Shown: one piece after another, positions 47,550 to 57,472 of the stretch
Layout of the letters: every line of letters begins with the position of its first letter
Numbering within the stretch: position 1 is the first letter of the stretch
Origin: Ananas comosus
Taxonomy: Eukaryota > Streptophyta > Magnoliopsida > Poales > Bromeliaceae
Assembly: GCF_001540865.1 (NCBI RefSeq)
Contig: NC_033622.1
Location: 15,283,237 to 15,347,236, forward strand
Length of the DNA: 64,000 nt
Direction of reading: 5' to 3'
The notes under the pieces: model-generated
The model's database searches: none
What the model saw: only the letters and a program-made list of their open reading frames with translations
Told to the model about the DNA's origin: nothing
Made by a program: the position numbers and the translations under genes

Positions 47550-48291
47550 TACTCTCCTATTTTACTGTAAGAAGATAATTAGATGAGTACACAAGTGATC
47601 TTCTTGTATATGTAGATATCACTAACCCTTCTCCGTAGTTGTAGATCTCATGAGACATCTTGAAGAAGAGCTCAGGTTGAAGGCCTCTCGTTTGCTGCGG
47701 TTGTTTGTAGTCGCCGTAGGCCGACGAGCCCGCCGCGCAGCCGAGCATCGCTTGTTCGCACGTTGAAGCTGCGAAATTGCAGAACCCATCTTCCCACACC
47801 AGAATCCTACGAAAATTAAAGAAGAGACAAATTAAGAGTAATATGAGAGAACGAGGTAGGTAGGTAAAATTTTGATGTACATAAGGCTCTATCTAATCAA
47901 TTAAGTTCAAAAGTCCTACCAGTTCCTCCTGTTTCCTCTAGTCCTATCAAAAGCCCCTCCTTGAAGATCCCATCTATCATCAAAAGATACCCAAAAAAAA
48001 AAGGGGGAGAAAAAAAGGAAAAAAAAAAAAAGAAGAAGAAACTTGTAGGATTAGAACGCTAGCTAGCTAGATGATCCAAGAGTTGGGTTTGTAGTTTCAG
48101 GAAGAAATTAAGTTGCACTCTTCCTCTCCTTTTCTTTTCTAATCTTAGACTCACTTGGGTGGTGGGTAGTTTCTGGGTAAGATCCTCCAAAACACTGCAT
48201 ACACCCACTGGGAATTCTCATGGATGCATAAGCTTCTAAGGGTGTGTTGGAGGAGATGGGTAACAGCTAATGGGTTGAGCTGTTCCTCCAT
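44472..48291 (-). CDS. RSS3-like (bHLH-MYC_N type) transcriptional regulator, central exon missing
   Basis: Exon 1 48291-48155 ([20 protein letters not shown] ... RNYPPPK), exon 2 47973-47920 ([17 protein letters not shown]), exon 3 47806-47627 ([14 protein letters not shown] ... [14 protein letters not shown]) and last exon 44975-44472 ([20 protein letters not shown] ... [15 protein letters not shown], acidic run [13 protein letters not shown], ending at TAG). These match rice RICE SALT SENSITIVE 3 and relatives, nuclear cofactors that link bHLH factors with JAZ repressors in jasmonate-dependent root growth. Exon 3 ends in phase 2 whereas the last exon begins in phase 0, so the exon expected between them (about 240 nt, LIGKVAADxxHKW ... 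GVVQLG) is needed for the frame. I cannot find it on either strand of the 2.65-kb gap. Either a broken gene or an assembly error; the remaining exons are otherwise intact. Confidence 0.75.
45613..45794 (+). pseudogene. Orphan cornichon exon 2 with both splice sites
   Basis: The frame reads [20 protein letters not shown], then [20 protein letters not shown], then [19 protein letters not shown]: the second exon of a plant cornichon homologue (ER-export cargo receptor), membrane segment included. It is preceded by an intact acceptor (TTCTCTTGCAG) and followed by a donor (ACT|GTAAGT), with intron-like flanks. The first exon (MGDLxxWLLSFF) and third exon (MRRQHLVDVTEIFN) are absent nearby. It lies antisense inside the RSS3-like gene, so it is a copied genomic fragment. 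No stop or frameshift within it, suggesting a fairly recent copy. Confidence 0.85.
46088..46272. mobile_element. Micron-like element, single arm (copy 4)
   Basis: Matches the right arm of copies 2 and 3: TCGAAAAATTATAAAATTTA, GAAAACAACTTGAAAGCACG and a palindromic GGAGGCCTCTGTGCTTTC end, followed by (CT)n(TA)n. The left arm is missing, replaced by CATATA/TGTATA low-complexity sequence. Confidence 0.65.
46366..46469 (+). other. Nuclear insertion of plastid DNA (tRNA-Ala 3' exon and spacer)
   Basis: GTTTACCCTGTGGCGGATGT, then CAGCGGTTCGAGTCCGCTTA and TCTCC, is the 3' end of the intron-containing plastid trnA-UGC gene: T-arm GGTTCGAGTCC and acceptor strand TATCTCC. It is followed by CGTGAACTTAGC-GATA and AATTTTTCCAATTCGGCAG, the trnA-rrn23 spacer. 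A few substitutions and a deletion show it is an old, non-functional copy. The next 140 bp (starting ATGGTTCGAGAGGAAGTAG at 46489) may also be plastid-derived, but this is less clear. Confidence 0.75.
46652..46751. repeat. Long (TA)n tract
   Basis: Nearly continuous TA/CATA repeat of about 100 bp inside the long gap of the RSS3-like gene. Confidence 0.9.
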
Positions 48292-48515
48292 AAATATGGC
48301 TTCCTCTTCTTCTTCTTCTTCTTCCTCCTCCTCCTCTTCTTCTTCTTCTTCTTCTTCTTCAAATGGGTATTCTTATTTTCCTACACACTCCAATAAAACC
48401 CCTTCCTCTCTATTTCTCCTTGTAAGGAGAAGTATCACACACCATTTGCTCTATTCACCTATTTGTAAGGCTACCACCAAGGAAACCATACTTTCCCAAA
48501 TATATACCCCTCTAC

Positions 48516-48552
<37 letters not shown>

Positions 48553-49445
48553 AGTGGGTTCTGCCAAAGTGTTTTAATCATGAGGGAAATTTTACCAATG
48601 TAATCTCCCACTGGCCCCCACTTTCTTTTCTGGGTTCCCAAAGGTTTACTTTTCTCTCCCCACCAAACCCCATATCAAAATCATCCACCATTGTTACCAT
48701 GGTAAAGGCTAAGAACTCCTCAATAAGTGATATTCAAACCTTTCAAATTTAAAATTTAATCATCTTATATTTTTAACTAAATTTATTTTTTTTAAAATAA
48801 ACAAAATGGATAGTATAGTATGTTACTCTTCTCTCCTCTTTAAAAAATAAAAATCATGTTGATCATTAGAAAATCTTTTATTGATTTTTTATGGATTGTA
48901 CCTTGTCACCAACTTATATGATATGATTGTAGCTGAGCAGGATCAACCTATCACTAGTACACTACGGTGGGCGCCGTTGGTCTATGCATCCAATGCTGCA
49001 CTTTGAAGGATGCAATTTCTCTGTAGTTTCATCACATGCAGGGAGCATATTGTATCTGAACTGCATGCCTGATACGTACATGAATGGTCTACATGTATTT
49101 TGCCGCATGTATATAAGTAAAACTTGAATTGCTTATACAAAGGTCTTTTAAATAAGCACAGATTGTCGTTGTCTAAATGAAAATAATGTATTTATATTTC
49201 ATATGATATTAAATAATTGATTATTATACAACTTTAAGCTGCTAAAAATAATATATGAATATTGTATATACAATAGTAGCTTACTTATTTCCACTGAAAA
49301 ATATTTTATGCGCGAATTAATGTTCATGAATATAATATGTTTATGTGCATAAAAATGAACCATTGCAGTAAACCACAAGTCATGCGAATATATACAAAGT
49401 AATGAGTAGGGACCAAAAACCCAAATTTTCCTCCTTATGAACATT
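48292..49445 (-). other. Leader/promoter of the RSS3-like gene
   Basis: Immediately upstream of the ATG (on minus) is a (GAA/GGA)n tract (48303-48360) and a (GA)n tract (48519-48550), both purine-rich in the sense direction. An open frame encoding poly-serine on plus is only the complement of this. No other gene is seen to 49440. Confidence 0.5.
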
Positions 49446-49585
49446 TTTTTTTTTAAGAAGAAAATAGCCTGCTATCCGTATTATTTATTTTTTAAAAAAG
49501 TAAATTTAGTTGAAAATATGAATCGACTAAAATTTAAACTTATAATTTTAACTATCAACTATTAAATTTTTTACCATTTGCGTTA
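49446..49585 (-). mobile_element. SINE copy, diverged
   Basis: Plus strand: poly-T, AAGAAAATAGCCTGCTATCC, then TTTAAAAAAGTAAATTTAGT, AATATGAATCGACTAAAATT and CAACTATTAAATTTTTTACC, i.e. tail hairpin, linker, body and head in the same order as the intact copy at 40659. Confidence 0.6.
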
Positions 49586-49772
49586 GGGGCGGTTGGTTCT
49601 TACCAACTTTTTTGCTAGGCAGGTTAGCAGGAGAAAGGGTGAAAGAAAGATACCCCTGAGCCATCGGAAATGGAGCAGTGTACCCTGTGCCCTGAGATTG
49701 TATGATGACCAAGGGACTGATTCACAGAGATATCATTCATATCCTAAACTTTTATCTCTCCCTCTCTCCTAC

Positions 49773-49808
<36 letters not shown>

Positions 49809-50090
49809 TCTCTTAAAGCAAGAACCTATAGCCAGGTTCTTCTTGACCTGTTTGACCCACATCATCATCACTCATAATCCCCCTCCAAGTCTAATCCACA
49901 TCATGCTATGGCCTTGACTCTTCATGAAACTTGGTAAGGAATACATGGTACAGTCCCAAAGAACTAATGAATGAGTGCCCATCTACCCAAAATTACCATC
50001 CACCCAAAAGCAAACCCAGCTTTGGCCATTGACAGGGACATGCACATACACCCATCCCAATAATTTTCCTCTCTCCTCTCTTGTGGAACA

Positions 50091-50094
<4 letters not shown>

Positions 50095-50141
<47 letters not shown>
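50095..50141. repeat. (AG)n microsatellite
   Basis: About 23 AG units. The surrounding 49600-50950 contains another CT tract (49778-49806) and no gene that I can support. Confidence 0.9.
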
Positions 50142-50145
<4 letters not shown>

Positions 50146-50958
50146 AGGGTGTTTCAAAGGGGTAAATGTGCATACCTTCTTTCCATATATGCAATTGCAT
50201 GTATGTGCATGGCTAAGGCCTCTGTGAGAGTGACATAAGCAGAAGCAGGCATGTTGGGGAGCATGGGGTAGGAATTTAATGTTGGTTCTTTTTGGGGTTG
50301 GGAGGTTGTGGTGGGATCACATGGATTTTAATTTTTGTTTCTTGCTACCCATGTCCATTTATTATTGTTTTTTTCTTTTTTTGTGTATGTATGAATGCGG
50401 GAAAAATAATTAAAGAATTAATGTTTGGTGCATTAATTCTTATACTAGCAAGATTTTTAAATGTGGGGGTTTGAAACTCGGACGTGTATATTTATGAGAT
50501 TTTGATCCTCGCACCTTGCATCTTTTTTTTATTTCAATAACACACATGGAAACTGTGAATCATCCCACACCCCCCCTCCAAGCTCAATAAATGATAGAGC
50601 TGTTTAGAAACATTTTATTTTATATAATAATTATCAATAAGATCATGCAATGTGGCTTCACACATTAGATAGCTTTGTATAGAAAATTGTGGAGACAAAG
50701 GGAACACATCAAGCTATGGATTACACCCCCAAAGCAGGCAAAACCCCTTCCCTCTTACATTCCTGCTTAAATATATTTATGTTCAATTTAGCTACGTACA
50801 TTCCTATGAATTTGCTAGATATGCAAGATGCATGAGCCCAAGGGACATTTAGCTCAGGTAGATGAGCTCGTCCCAAGAGGGAAGTGGAAGATTGGTTTCG
50901 TTGATGGCCAAAAGCCCTTAATTTCAGTGCCGCCTATGTTAAAAACTTAAATATGTCT

Positions 50959-51442
50959 CTCTTTTTGAGAAAAAGATAGTACACTACCCACTTCATTTAT
51001 TGAAAGTATGAACTATGCTACATGGGTGGGCAACCTGGACCTCGAGAGAGCGAAAAAAAGAAAAAGAAAAGATCGTCAAGGGGTCTGCTATGCTGGACTT
51101 AGATAATCCCACTCTGACTGTAGTTGTTTAAGCTTGTGTACTACTAACATAGGATTCGGCGGAATATTTCTAAAGATCGTATCATTTCTTGTTTTCCAAA
51201 TAGACCACCAGCATCCTACCAATTCGATATAAGCTGCTTCTCGTCTTATGGCATCCCTTTCTATCCATCCACGAGACCCAAACTAGGATTACATTGTTTC
51301 CCAGGTCCCTCGCCTGTACGCCGGTCACTCCCGTCGCGATGATAAACTTGCTGAACACACACCGTGTGAATAGATGGTCCACTGATTCCTCTTCCGCTCT
51401 GTGAAACACGCAATCTATGTTTTCCACCCACCCACGCTTCAC
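50959..51442 (-). mobile_element. LINE retrotransposon 3' fragment with hairpin tail
   Basis: Minus-strand translation from 51442 gives RGWVENIDCVFHRAEEESVD followed by HLFTRC, a zinc-binding C-x2-H/C ... E-S-x-D-H-L-F-x-x-C block of the zf-RVT domain that ends plant LINE ORF2 proteins. Downstream it ends CAATAAATGAAGTGGGTAGT, GTACTATCTTTTTCTC and A-rich sequence. It is 5'-truncated. Confidence 0.8.
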
Positions 51443-51792
51443 GAGTAAATAGTATATCTCTTATTGGAAATTAAATAGTATATCTCATCTCCTCTGTTTT
51501 TTTTTGACATCACCCCTTAACTTTTACTGTCTCAGTGTACTATAAATTAAAAACATTTCAGGTCTCTACATTTCCCAACAAGGATTGATTTCCTTGTTTC
51601 CACTTTCCTCCCCCTAAAAACATGCATTTGTGTTATGTAATGCTTCAGCAAGAATGAAGTACAAAATGAAGTGGGTTGCTGCGACTCTTCTGACTTGCAT
51701 CGCATGCATTGTAATCTATATTTCTAGTCTTACAAATACAATACAGCATACTATTTCAGTATACATTTATGGTCATCGAAGATCGAAATATA

Positions 51793-51946
51793 TTTTTTGA
51801 TGGAAAGATAGTAAGCTATCTGCTTTGTCCATGTTTTTAGAAACGAACTCAGTTTTAGAAATGTGAAGCGACTAAATATCGAATTTGGGATTTCAAACAC
51901 CAACTATCAAGTTCTTAGCCAATTGCGCTAATTAACTACGGTTGGT
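51793..51946 (-). mobile_element. tRNA-derived SINE copy
   Basis: On minus: TTAGCGCAATTGGCTAAGAA (A-box-like), CTTGATAGTTGGTGTTTG, AAATTCGATATT (B-box-like), TCGCTTCACATTTCTAAAAC, and the tail AGATAGCTTACTATCTTTCC plus A-run. No clean target duplication. Confidence 0.75.
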
Positions 51947-52589
51947 AACTAACATTGAAATGTGGCAATTGATGCACCTAGAAGAAGACTTAGAGAAACC
52001 ATCAAAAGTCATGTGATGGGGCTTTATAGATCATTTCCCAAAGAGAGATGGGTCCTTTGTATTTTAGCTCCATGTGGGTCTTATCTTATATGTATATATA
52101 CACCACACTTCATCTCTCTAGTTCCTAGTCGAGCTTTATGAGTGGTCGCATTGCCACGAATCCCCCCACTTGCTGATGTTGGCTAAGGATGATGAAGAGA
52201 AATAAATAGGTTTCAGGGGGGGAGGGATCGGAATTATTTGAACCTGGTGTGTCACAATCGTCCACGTGCCCAAAAAAGGCTCATAGATTATTAACATGAC
52301 CGATGTGAAATAAAGGCAGAGAATGGGGTGGATAAAGATGAATTAAGGAAAGGGAAAATTAAAATTGCGGAGAGTTTGGTTTGGTCAATGATGCTTCAAA
52401 GCGTTGCTGCAAAATCCAACTTCTCCACTGAGAAAAATTCCAAACTGATCACGTGAAGGCTTTTGGTAGTCACAATCTTGGCCTCTAAAAGCCTTTTTAT
52501 GTACTCCCTCCATTGAAAAGATGGTGGCAACCTTTCCCTGTCTTGCTGCAGTAAAACAGGGCTCCCTTTTAGGAGCTCCATGGCAACAC

Positions 52590-52592
<3 letters not shown>

Positions 52593-52635
<43 letters not shown>
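52593..52635. repeat. (CT)n microsatellite
   Basis: About 21 CT units. The spacer 51950-53800 around it is without recognised genes. Confidence 0.9.
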
Positions 52636-52637
<2 letters not shown>

Positions 52638-53812
52638 CCTCCCAACACCTTTTCGAAACTGTATAAATACTCCTACAAAGTTGGTAACGCAATAATTGGA
52701 ACACATTTTACGTGTTAGCAAATCCTTCTAAAGCTCAAGGTAATAATCCAAAGTAGGTTTTCTCGCAAAGGGACTGTAATGAGGCTCGCTCAGTGATCAT
52801 AAAATTAGAAACACATTGCAAAAGAGTGAGAGAAATGGTTCTTAATTGTAAAGCAGGCCAAAGAGTAATGCAGTGGTGTCACAGGTTAGAGCAGTGGAAG
52901 GGGCATCAGAAGAGAGAATAATTGGCCTAGGTAGTTTGGTCTGGCCTATTTGGCCTGCTTATCAGCTCATGTACTTGGCTTGTGGGCCTTCATAACTCTC
53001 TTATGGACCCCCTTTTGTTGTATTCAGAGAGAATTAAAAGTAAAAAAATATATATATATATATACAGATACTCCCAAATAAATACCAGTGCCTCACTGTA
53101 AATATATTATAGCCAGTGTAGTAGAAGAAAACCAATCTCATATATCAAAGAACACAATATGAAAAAGTATAGGCATACATTCTACTGCTGAATTACTGAG
53201 GTAAAAATTTTCATTCCAAAATTGGTGCAATTCACAATTTAGTGAAAGAGTACGTACGGTAGGTTAATGCATCATTAAGAATACTCCAGGCACCTTGTGG
53301 AATGTTATAGGAATATTCCGAGTGGGTAAATACATTCATTCTCTGTTTGTATTGAAGATCTTCTCCATTACTTGATGATGCATTGCGATTGTTCCTGCAT
53401 GCTAGGGTCTACAGAAAATACAGAACCATAGATCGTCTGATGGGTCTAAAGAAACTGAAGAATTCAAATCGATTTACACATCAGCAATATTCTGGATAGA
53501 TTCGAAGGCGAAGATAAGACTCTCTAATTCTCACACCAAAGTCCAAGATGCATGCAATCAAAATGAACAAGGTAAAAGCAGAATACAACCAAGGAAAAAA
53601 CACAAAGGTTTCCTGTAGATGACCAAAATGTAGGCTGCAAAAAACGGTGCTGTAGGGATAGGTCTATAACAGTAGATCATATACAGGCCCCCTCCAAAGT
53701 CCTATGCGTGATCCATTGGCAGATCTGGAATCTAATAGTACTGGGGGTGCTAATGACCTGATATATTAATAGCATCATGGAGACAGCTTCTCCTTTGTCA
53801 TCTAATTGCCCA

Positions 53813-54514
53813 GGACTTTTTTATAAAACAACGCTCTAAAATTTTAAAATTTGCGAAACAATCCTCTCAAAATTTTATTTGTAAAACTAATCCTCTTTTC
53901 GCCAAGTCAGCAGCACGTTAGAATTTCTTTTAAAGGCGGTAAATCATTTACCGCGTTCTCCAATTTTTTTTAAAGACGGTAAATCGTTCACCGCTTTCTC
54001 CGATTTCTTTTAAAAATGGTAAATCATTCACCGCCTTTCACTTATTTACTGTTACTTTCTATATCTCATATATAATCCTAACAACAATATAAAAATTCTA
54101 ACAAATCACATATAATCTTAACAACCTTTAAATCCCAATAATTTATCCATGTAATTTGCTTTTATATGAAATTATATGGATAAATTATTAGAATTTAAAA
54201 GTTGTTAAGATTATATGGAATATAGAAAGAAACAGTAAATAAGTGAAAGGCGGTGAATGATTTACCGTCTTTAAAAGAAATAGGAGAAAGCGGTGAACGA
54301 TTCACCGCCTTTAAAAAAAATAGGTAAAAGCGGAAAACGATGCACCGCCTTTAAAAGAAATAAGAGAAAACGGCGAACGATTCACCGTCTTTATAAGAAA
54401 ACCCTGACGTGGCGCCCACGTGGCGAAAGGAGGGTTAGTTTTACAAATAAAATTTTTACATGATCATTTTGCCGATTATAATTTTTTAGAGGGTCATTTT
54501 ATAAAAAAAAACCC
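53813..54514. mobile_element. Foldback Mutator-like element with 9-bp target duplication (second copy of the architecture)
   Basis: Flanked by the perfect 9-bp repeat AATTGCCCA (53804-53812 and 54515-54523). Ends: GGACTTTTTTATAAAACAAC on the left; GGGTTTTTTTTTATAAAATG reading in from the right. TTTTATTTGTAAAACTAAYC recurs at the inner edge of both arms. The interior repeats GGTGAACGATTCACCGCC / GGTAAATCATTTACCGC modules joined by TTTAAAAGAAAT spacers, in inverted orientation on the two arms. No transposase. Confidence 0.85.
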
Positions 54515-55432
54515 AATTGCCCACTCTCTGAAGCGTGATGTGGACATTTTTTTTTGGTTTTGTGTTGTTTTATTAGAGTGATAAAGATAACATGCTATTT
54601 GTTTTGTTCATTCGATGAATATTTATTCTATTATTTTATTCCATCTATTTAATGCGATGAGATAAAAAGAAGTGCGACATAGGTGATATGCTAGAAGTGA
54701 ATTGAATTGAATTAACCTTTCGAGGAGAAATTGGCCAAGGAATGAACAGCAATTCGGGTGTCACAAATTCCATCCAATAGTTATGTCATGATTAAAATTT
54801 GAAACTACAGCCAATCAATCACTCAGCTACTGTGTCGACAGAACTAATCCATTAACAACAGCAACAGGACTATTGATAAATATCTTATTTTTCCATCAAC
54901 TAACATAAGATCGGTTCTCTCAAAAGCATCACTCTTTCTTCTTCTTCTTCTTCTTCTTCTCTTTCTTTTAAGAGTACCAAGTGTTTTGGGTGGATAAAAT
55001 TGATTGTGTAGTTAGGCAGCAGTAAGGGCATAAACTCTTTCTGTCACAATGCCTTCTTTTTCCTGGACATTGAAAGGGACTTCCATCATTAGGAGAATTG
55101 AATAGGCATCCCAAGCATCGGCGGTGGGACATGTGATCATCACCATTGTACCAAATTTCAGCTAAGTCTACGTGACAACAGTCTCTTCTTCATCGCCACC
55201 CCTGAATCTGATTGGTTTATCAAAGTGTCATGAGACACGATTGCCGAAGTTTAATAAACCTCAAGATTGGACAAAATAGGAATGATTATATTGAAAAGGA
55301 CTCGATTAGGATAGGATTAGGCACATTTCAACTGCGTTCAATATTCCGTATCATCATTAAATCGCATCGCATCGCATCGCTACTGCCAACTAGTCAAATA
55401 GTTTTGATTGAGTCACAGTCACAGTTCTATGA

Positions 55433-55674
55433 GAACTAATGCCACATCTAGTTTTATTGGGAAAAACAATTCCAAATCTAGCATTCTTTTTAAAAAAATT
55501 TCTAATCTAGCCTTCTTTTGATAGATTAGAAAATAAAAATGACTTAAGCATTTATATGTTAATTAGGAGAGAGAAAATTTTTCTCTCTCTTTCCTCTCAA
55601 TTAATTCTTATAATAATAACAATAATTAAAAATTAATATTTAATAATAATGATATTATTATTATTGAATGATAA

Positions 55675-55713
<39 letters not shown>

Positions 55714-56118
55714 TAGCATTTAGTACAAGTGGTAAATCACTTGGTGGTTGGTACTTGAAGTTCTGAGTTTGAATTATTATTATTCTAGCTAAGTTTATTT
55801 GTAAAAAAAATAAATGAAGAGGATAGCACCATGCTATCTTTCTGAAAAAAAAATTTCAATAATAATAATATTTATTATTATTATTAAATATTAATTTTTA
55901 ATAAATATTATTATAACAAAAATTAATTATTTTTAAATATTAGCAGGGTGGGAGGAGAGAGAGAAAAAAAATTTCTCTCTCCAAGTTAGCATATAAATAC
56001 TATTAAAATTATCTTTTATTTTCTAATTATCAAAAGAAGGCTAGTTTAGAAATTTTTTTTAAAAGGAGGCTACGTTGGGAATTTTTTTTTCTAATAAGGC
56101 TATACATGGCATTAGTTC
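55433..56118. mobile_element. Long-TIR Mutator-like foldback element with nested SINE
   Basis: Perfect 9-bp target duplication GTTCTATGA (55424-55432 and 56119-56127). Terminal repeats start GAACTAATGCCAC and end TGGCATTAGTTC, and pairing extends over about 190 bp with repeated CTAGCCTTCTTTTGATA-type blocks and a GAGAGAGAAA segment. The loop contains (TTA)n and a SINE at 55712-55853. Confidence 0.85.
55712..55853 (+). mobile_element. tRNA-derived SINE nested in a foldback element
   Basis: Plus-strand copy: ACTAGCATTTAGTACAAGTG (A-box region), ACTTGGTGGTTGGTACTTGA, GAGTTTGAATTATTATTATT (decayed B box), AATAAATGAAGAGGATAGCA, CCATGCTATCTTTCTG and an A9 tail. It sits in the loop between the arms of the 55433-56118 element, so it inserted later. 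Confidence 0.75.
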
Positions 56119-56502
56119 GTTCTATGAACCACATGAATTTGCTACAACACATCAGCACAAGAAATACGGCAATTTGCTGTCTCAATTATAAGTTTGATGC
56201 TGCAGGAGATTAAACCCAAGTTATGGAATTACAGTCAAACAGAGTGAAGCCTAGAACCAACACCAGCTGTCAAAATAGGAAAAGACAACCAACAAGAGAA
56301 AGAAAACGAAAACAACCAATTTATATTCTATCAATGTATATGTAGTTTCCAATGTTACAGCTTCCATTATTATTACAATTATTACAATTACATAGATATT
56401 TAGCACAAAACAATCACCTTATGCAGATATGTTTAACACACCGTAGCGGTCAATAAACAGGGAAGGTATGCACATAAGCATGCGGATGCAGTTAGGACAC
56501 TT

Positions 56503-57472
56503 GGGCCCCGTTTAGTTCGAAAATAATGATAATTTTTTTTATTCTCGAAAATAGTTTATTATTTCAGAATAGTTAAGAATAAAAGTAAAATCTTATTTGA
56601 TTTGTAATACTGCTATTCTAAGAAATAATTGAAATTGTGTTGGTTAATTTTATGGAATAGTATAGAATAATAGAAAAAAAATAATGATTGAATTTGATAT
56701 AAATTATAATTTAATAAATATAACTTGTTATAAAAATAATTTATAAAAATAAATTATTTATTATAAAAATATATATATTTTTTTAAAAAATCTACTTAAA
56801 CTTAAATTAATAAAAATAATTTATTATAATATTTAAGTATATAAATAATATATCTTAATTTAGAACAATTAATAATTTTATAATAAAAATAATTTATTAT
56901 TATATATAACGTATTATGATTTATGACTACATAATTTAGTTTTAATTCAATTTATAATCTTAATAAAGTTTGGAGTTAAATATTTAAATCGTACTATTCT
57001 ACCAAAAGATGAAATTATTTATCTAAGCTATTCCGGAATAACTAATTAAGAATAGAAAGGTTTCACCGAGATAAATTATTCCAGCCAGGAAAAAATCTAT
57101 TTGGCGAAATAACGGGAATAACTTTCGTTATCTCCGGCTTTATTCCCAAACCAAATGGAACTTTTTAGGGGTTATTTGGTTACATTAATATTGTATTTCG
57201 AATATATTTTAATTTACTTAAGAAATTATAGTTTTGGTAGATGCGAAATATGGTCAGACATTTAAAATTAAATAATGTATTTTTATTTTTGTAATTAATT
57301 TTTTAAAATAAAATAAATCACTTTATAGATAAAATATGTTAATCCACGACGAAATCATGAATGGCAAGACCTTTTCAAGAGCAGAAATTAACTTTTTACA
57401 TCTAATCGAAAAGAGAAAATTCATGCTGAATAAATTATTTAAAGATAACTTATCCAATATCCAAACAAAACC
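56503..57472. mobile_element. One or two adjacent PIF/Tourist-like TIR elements
   Basis: Left end GCCCCGTTTAGTTCGAAAAT. Near 57150 an inverted counterpart (TTATTCCCAAACCAAATGGA) appears to close one element of about 665 bp. It is followed at once by GGGGTTATTTGGTTACATTA, which has an inverted partner ending near 57472 (ATATCCAAACAAAACCTTA). Interiors are AT-rich and non-coding. Confidence 0.45.

Noticed and set aside
48224..48577. Plus-strand poly-serine open frame
   Set aside because: It is the complement of a GAA/GA microsatellite in the RSS3-like leader and overlaps the true first exon on the other strand.
52890..52915. TGGAAGGGGCATCAGAAGAG resembles monocot miR528
   Set aside because: It lacks one base of the mature miRNA and there is no complementary miR528-star strand downstream within 150 bp, so no precursor hairpin can form.
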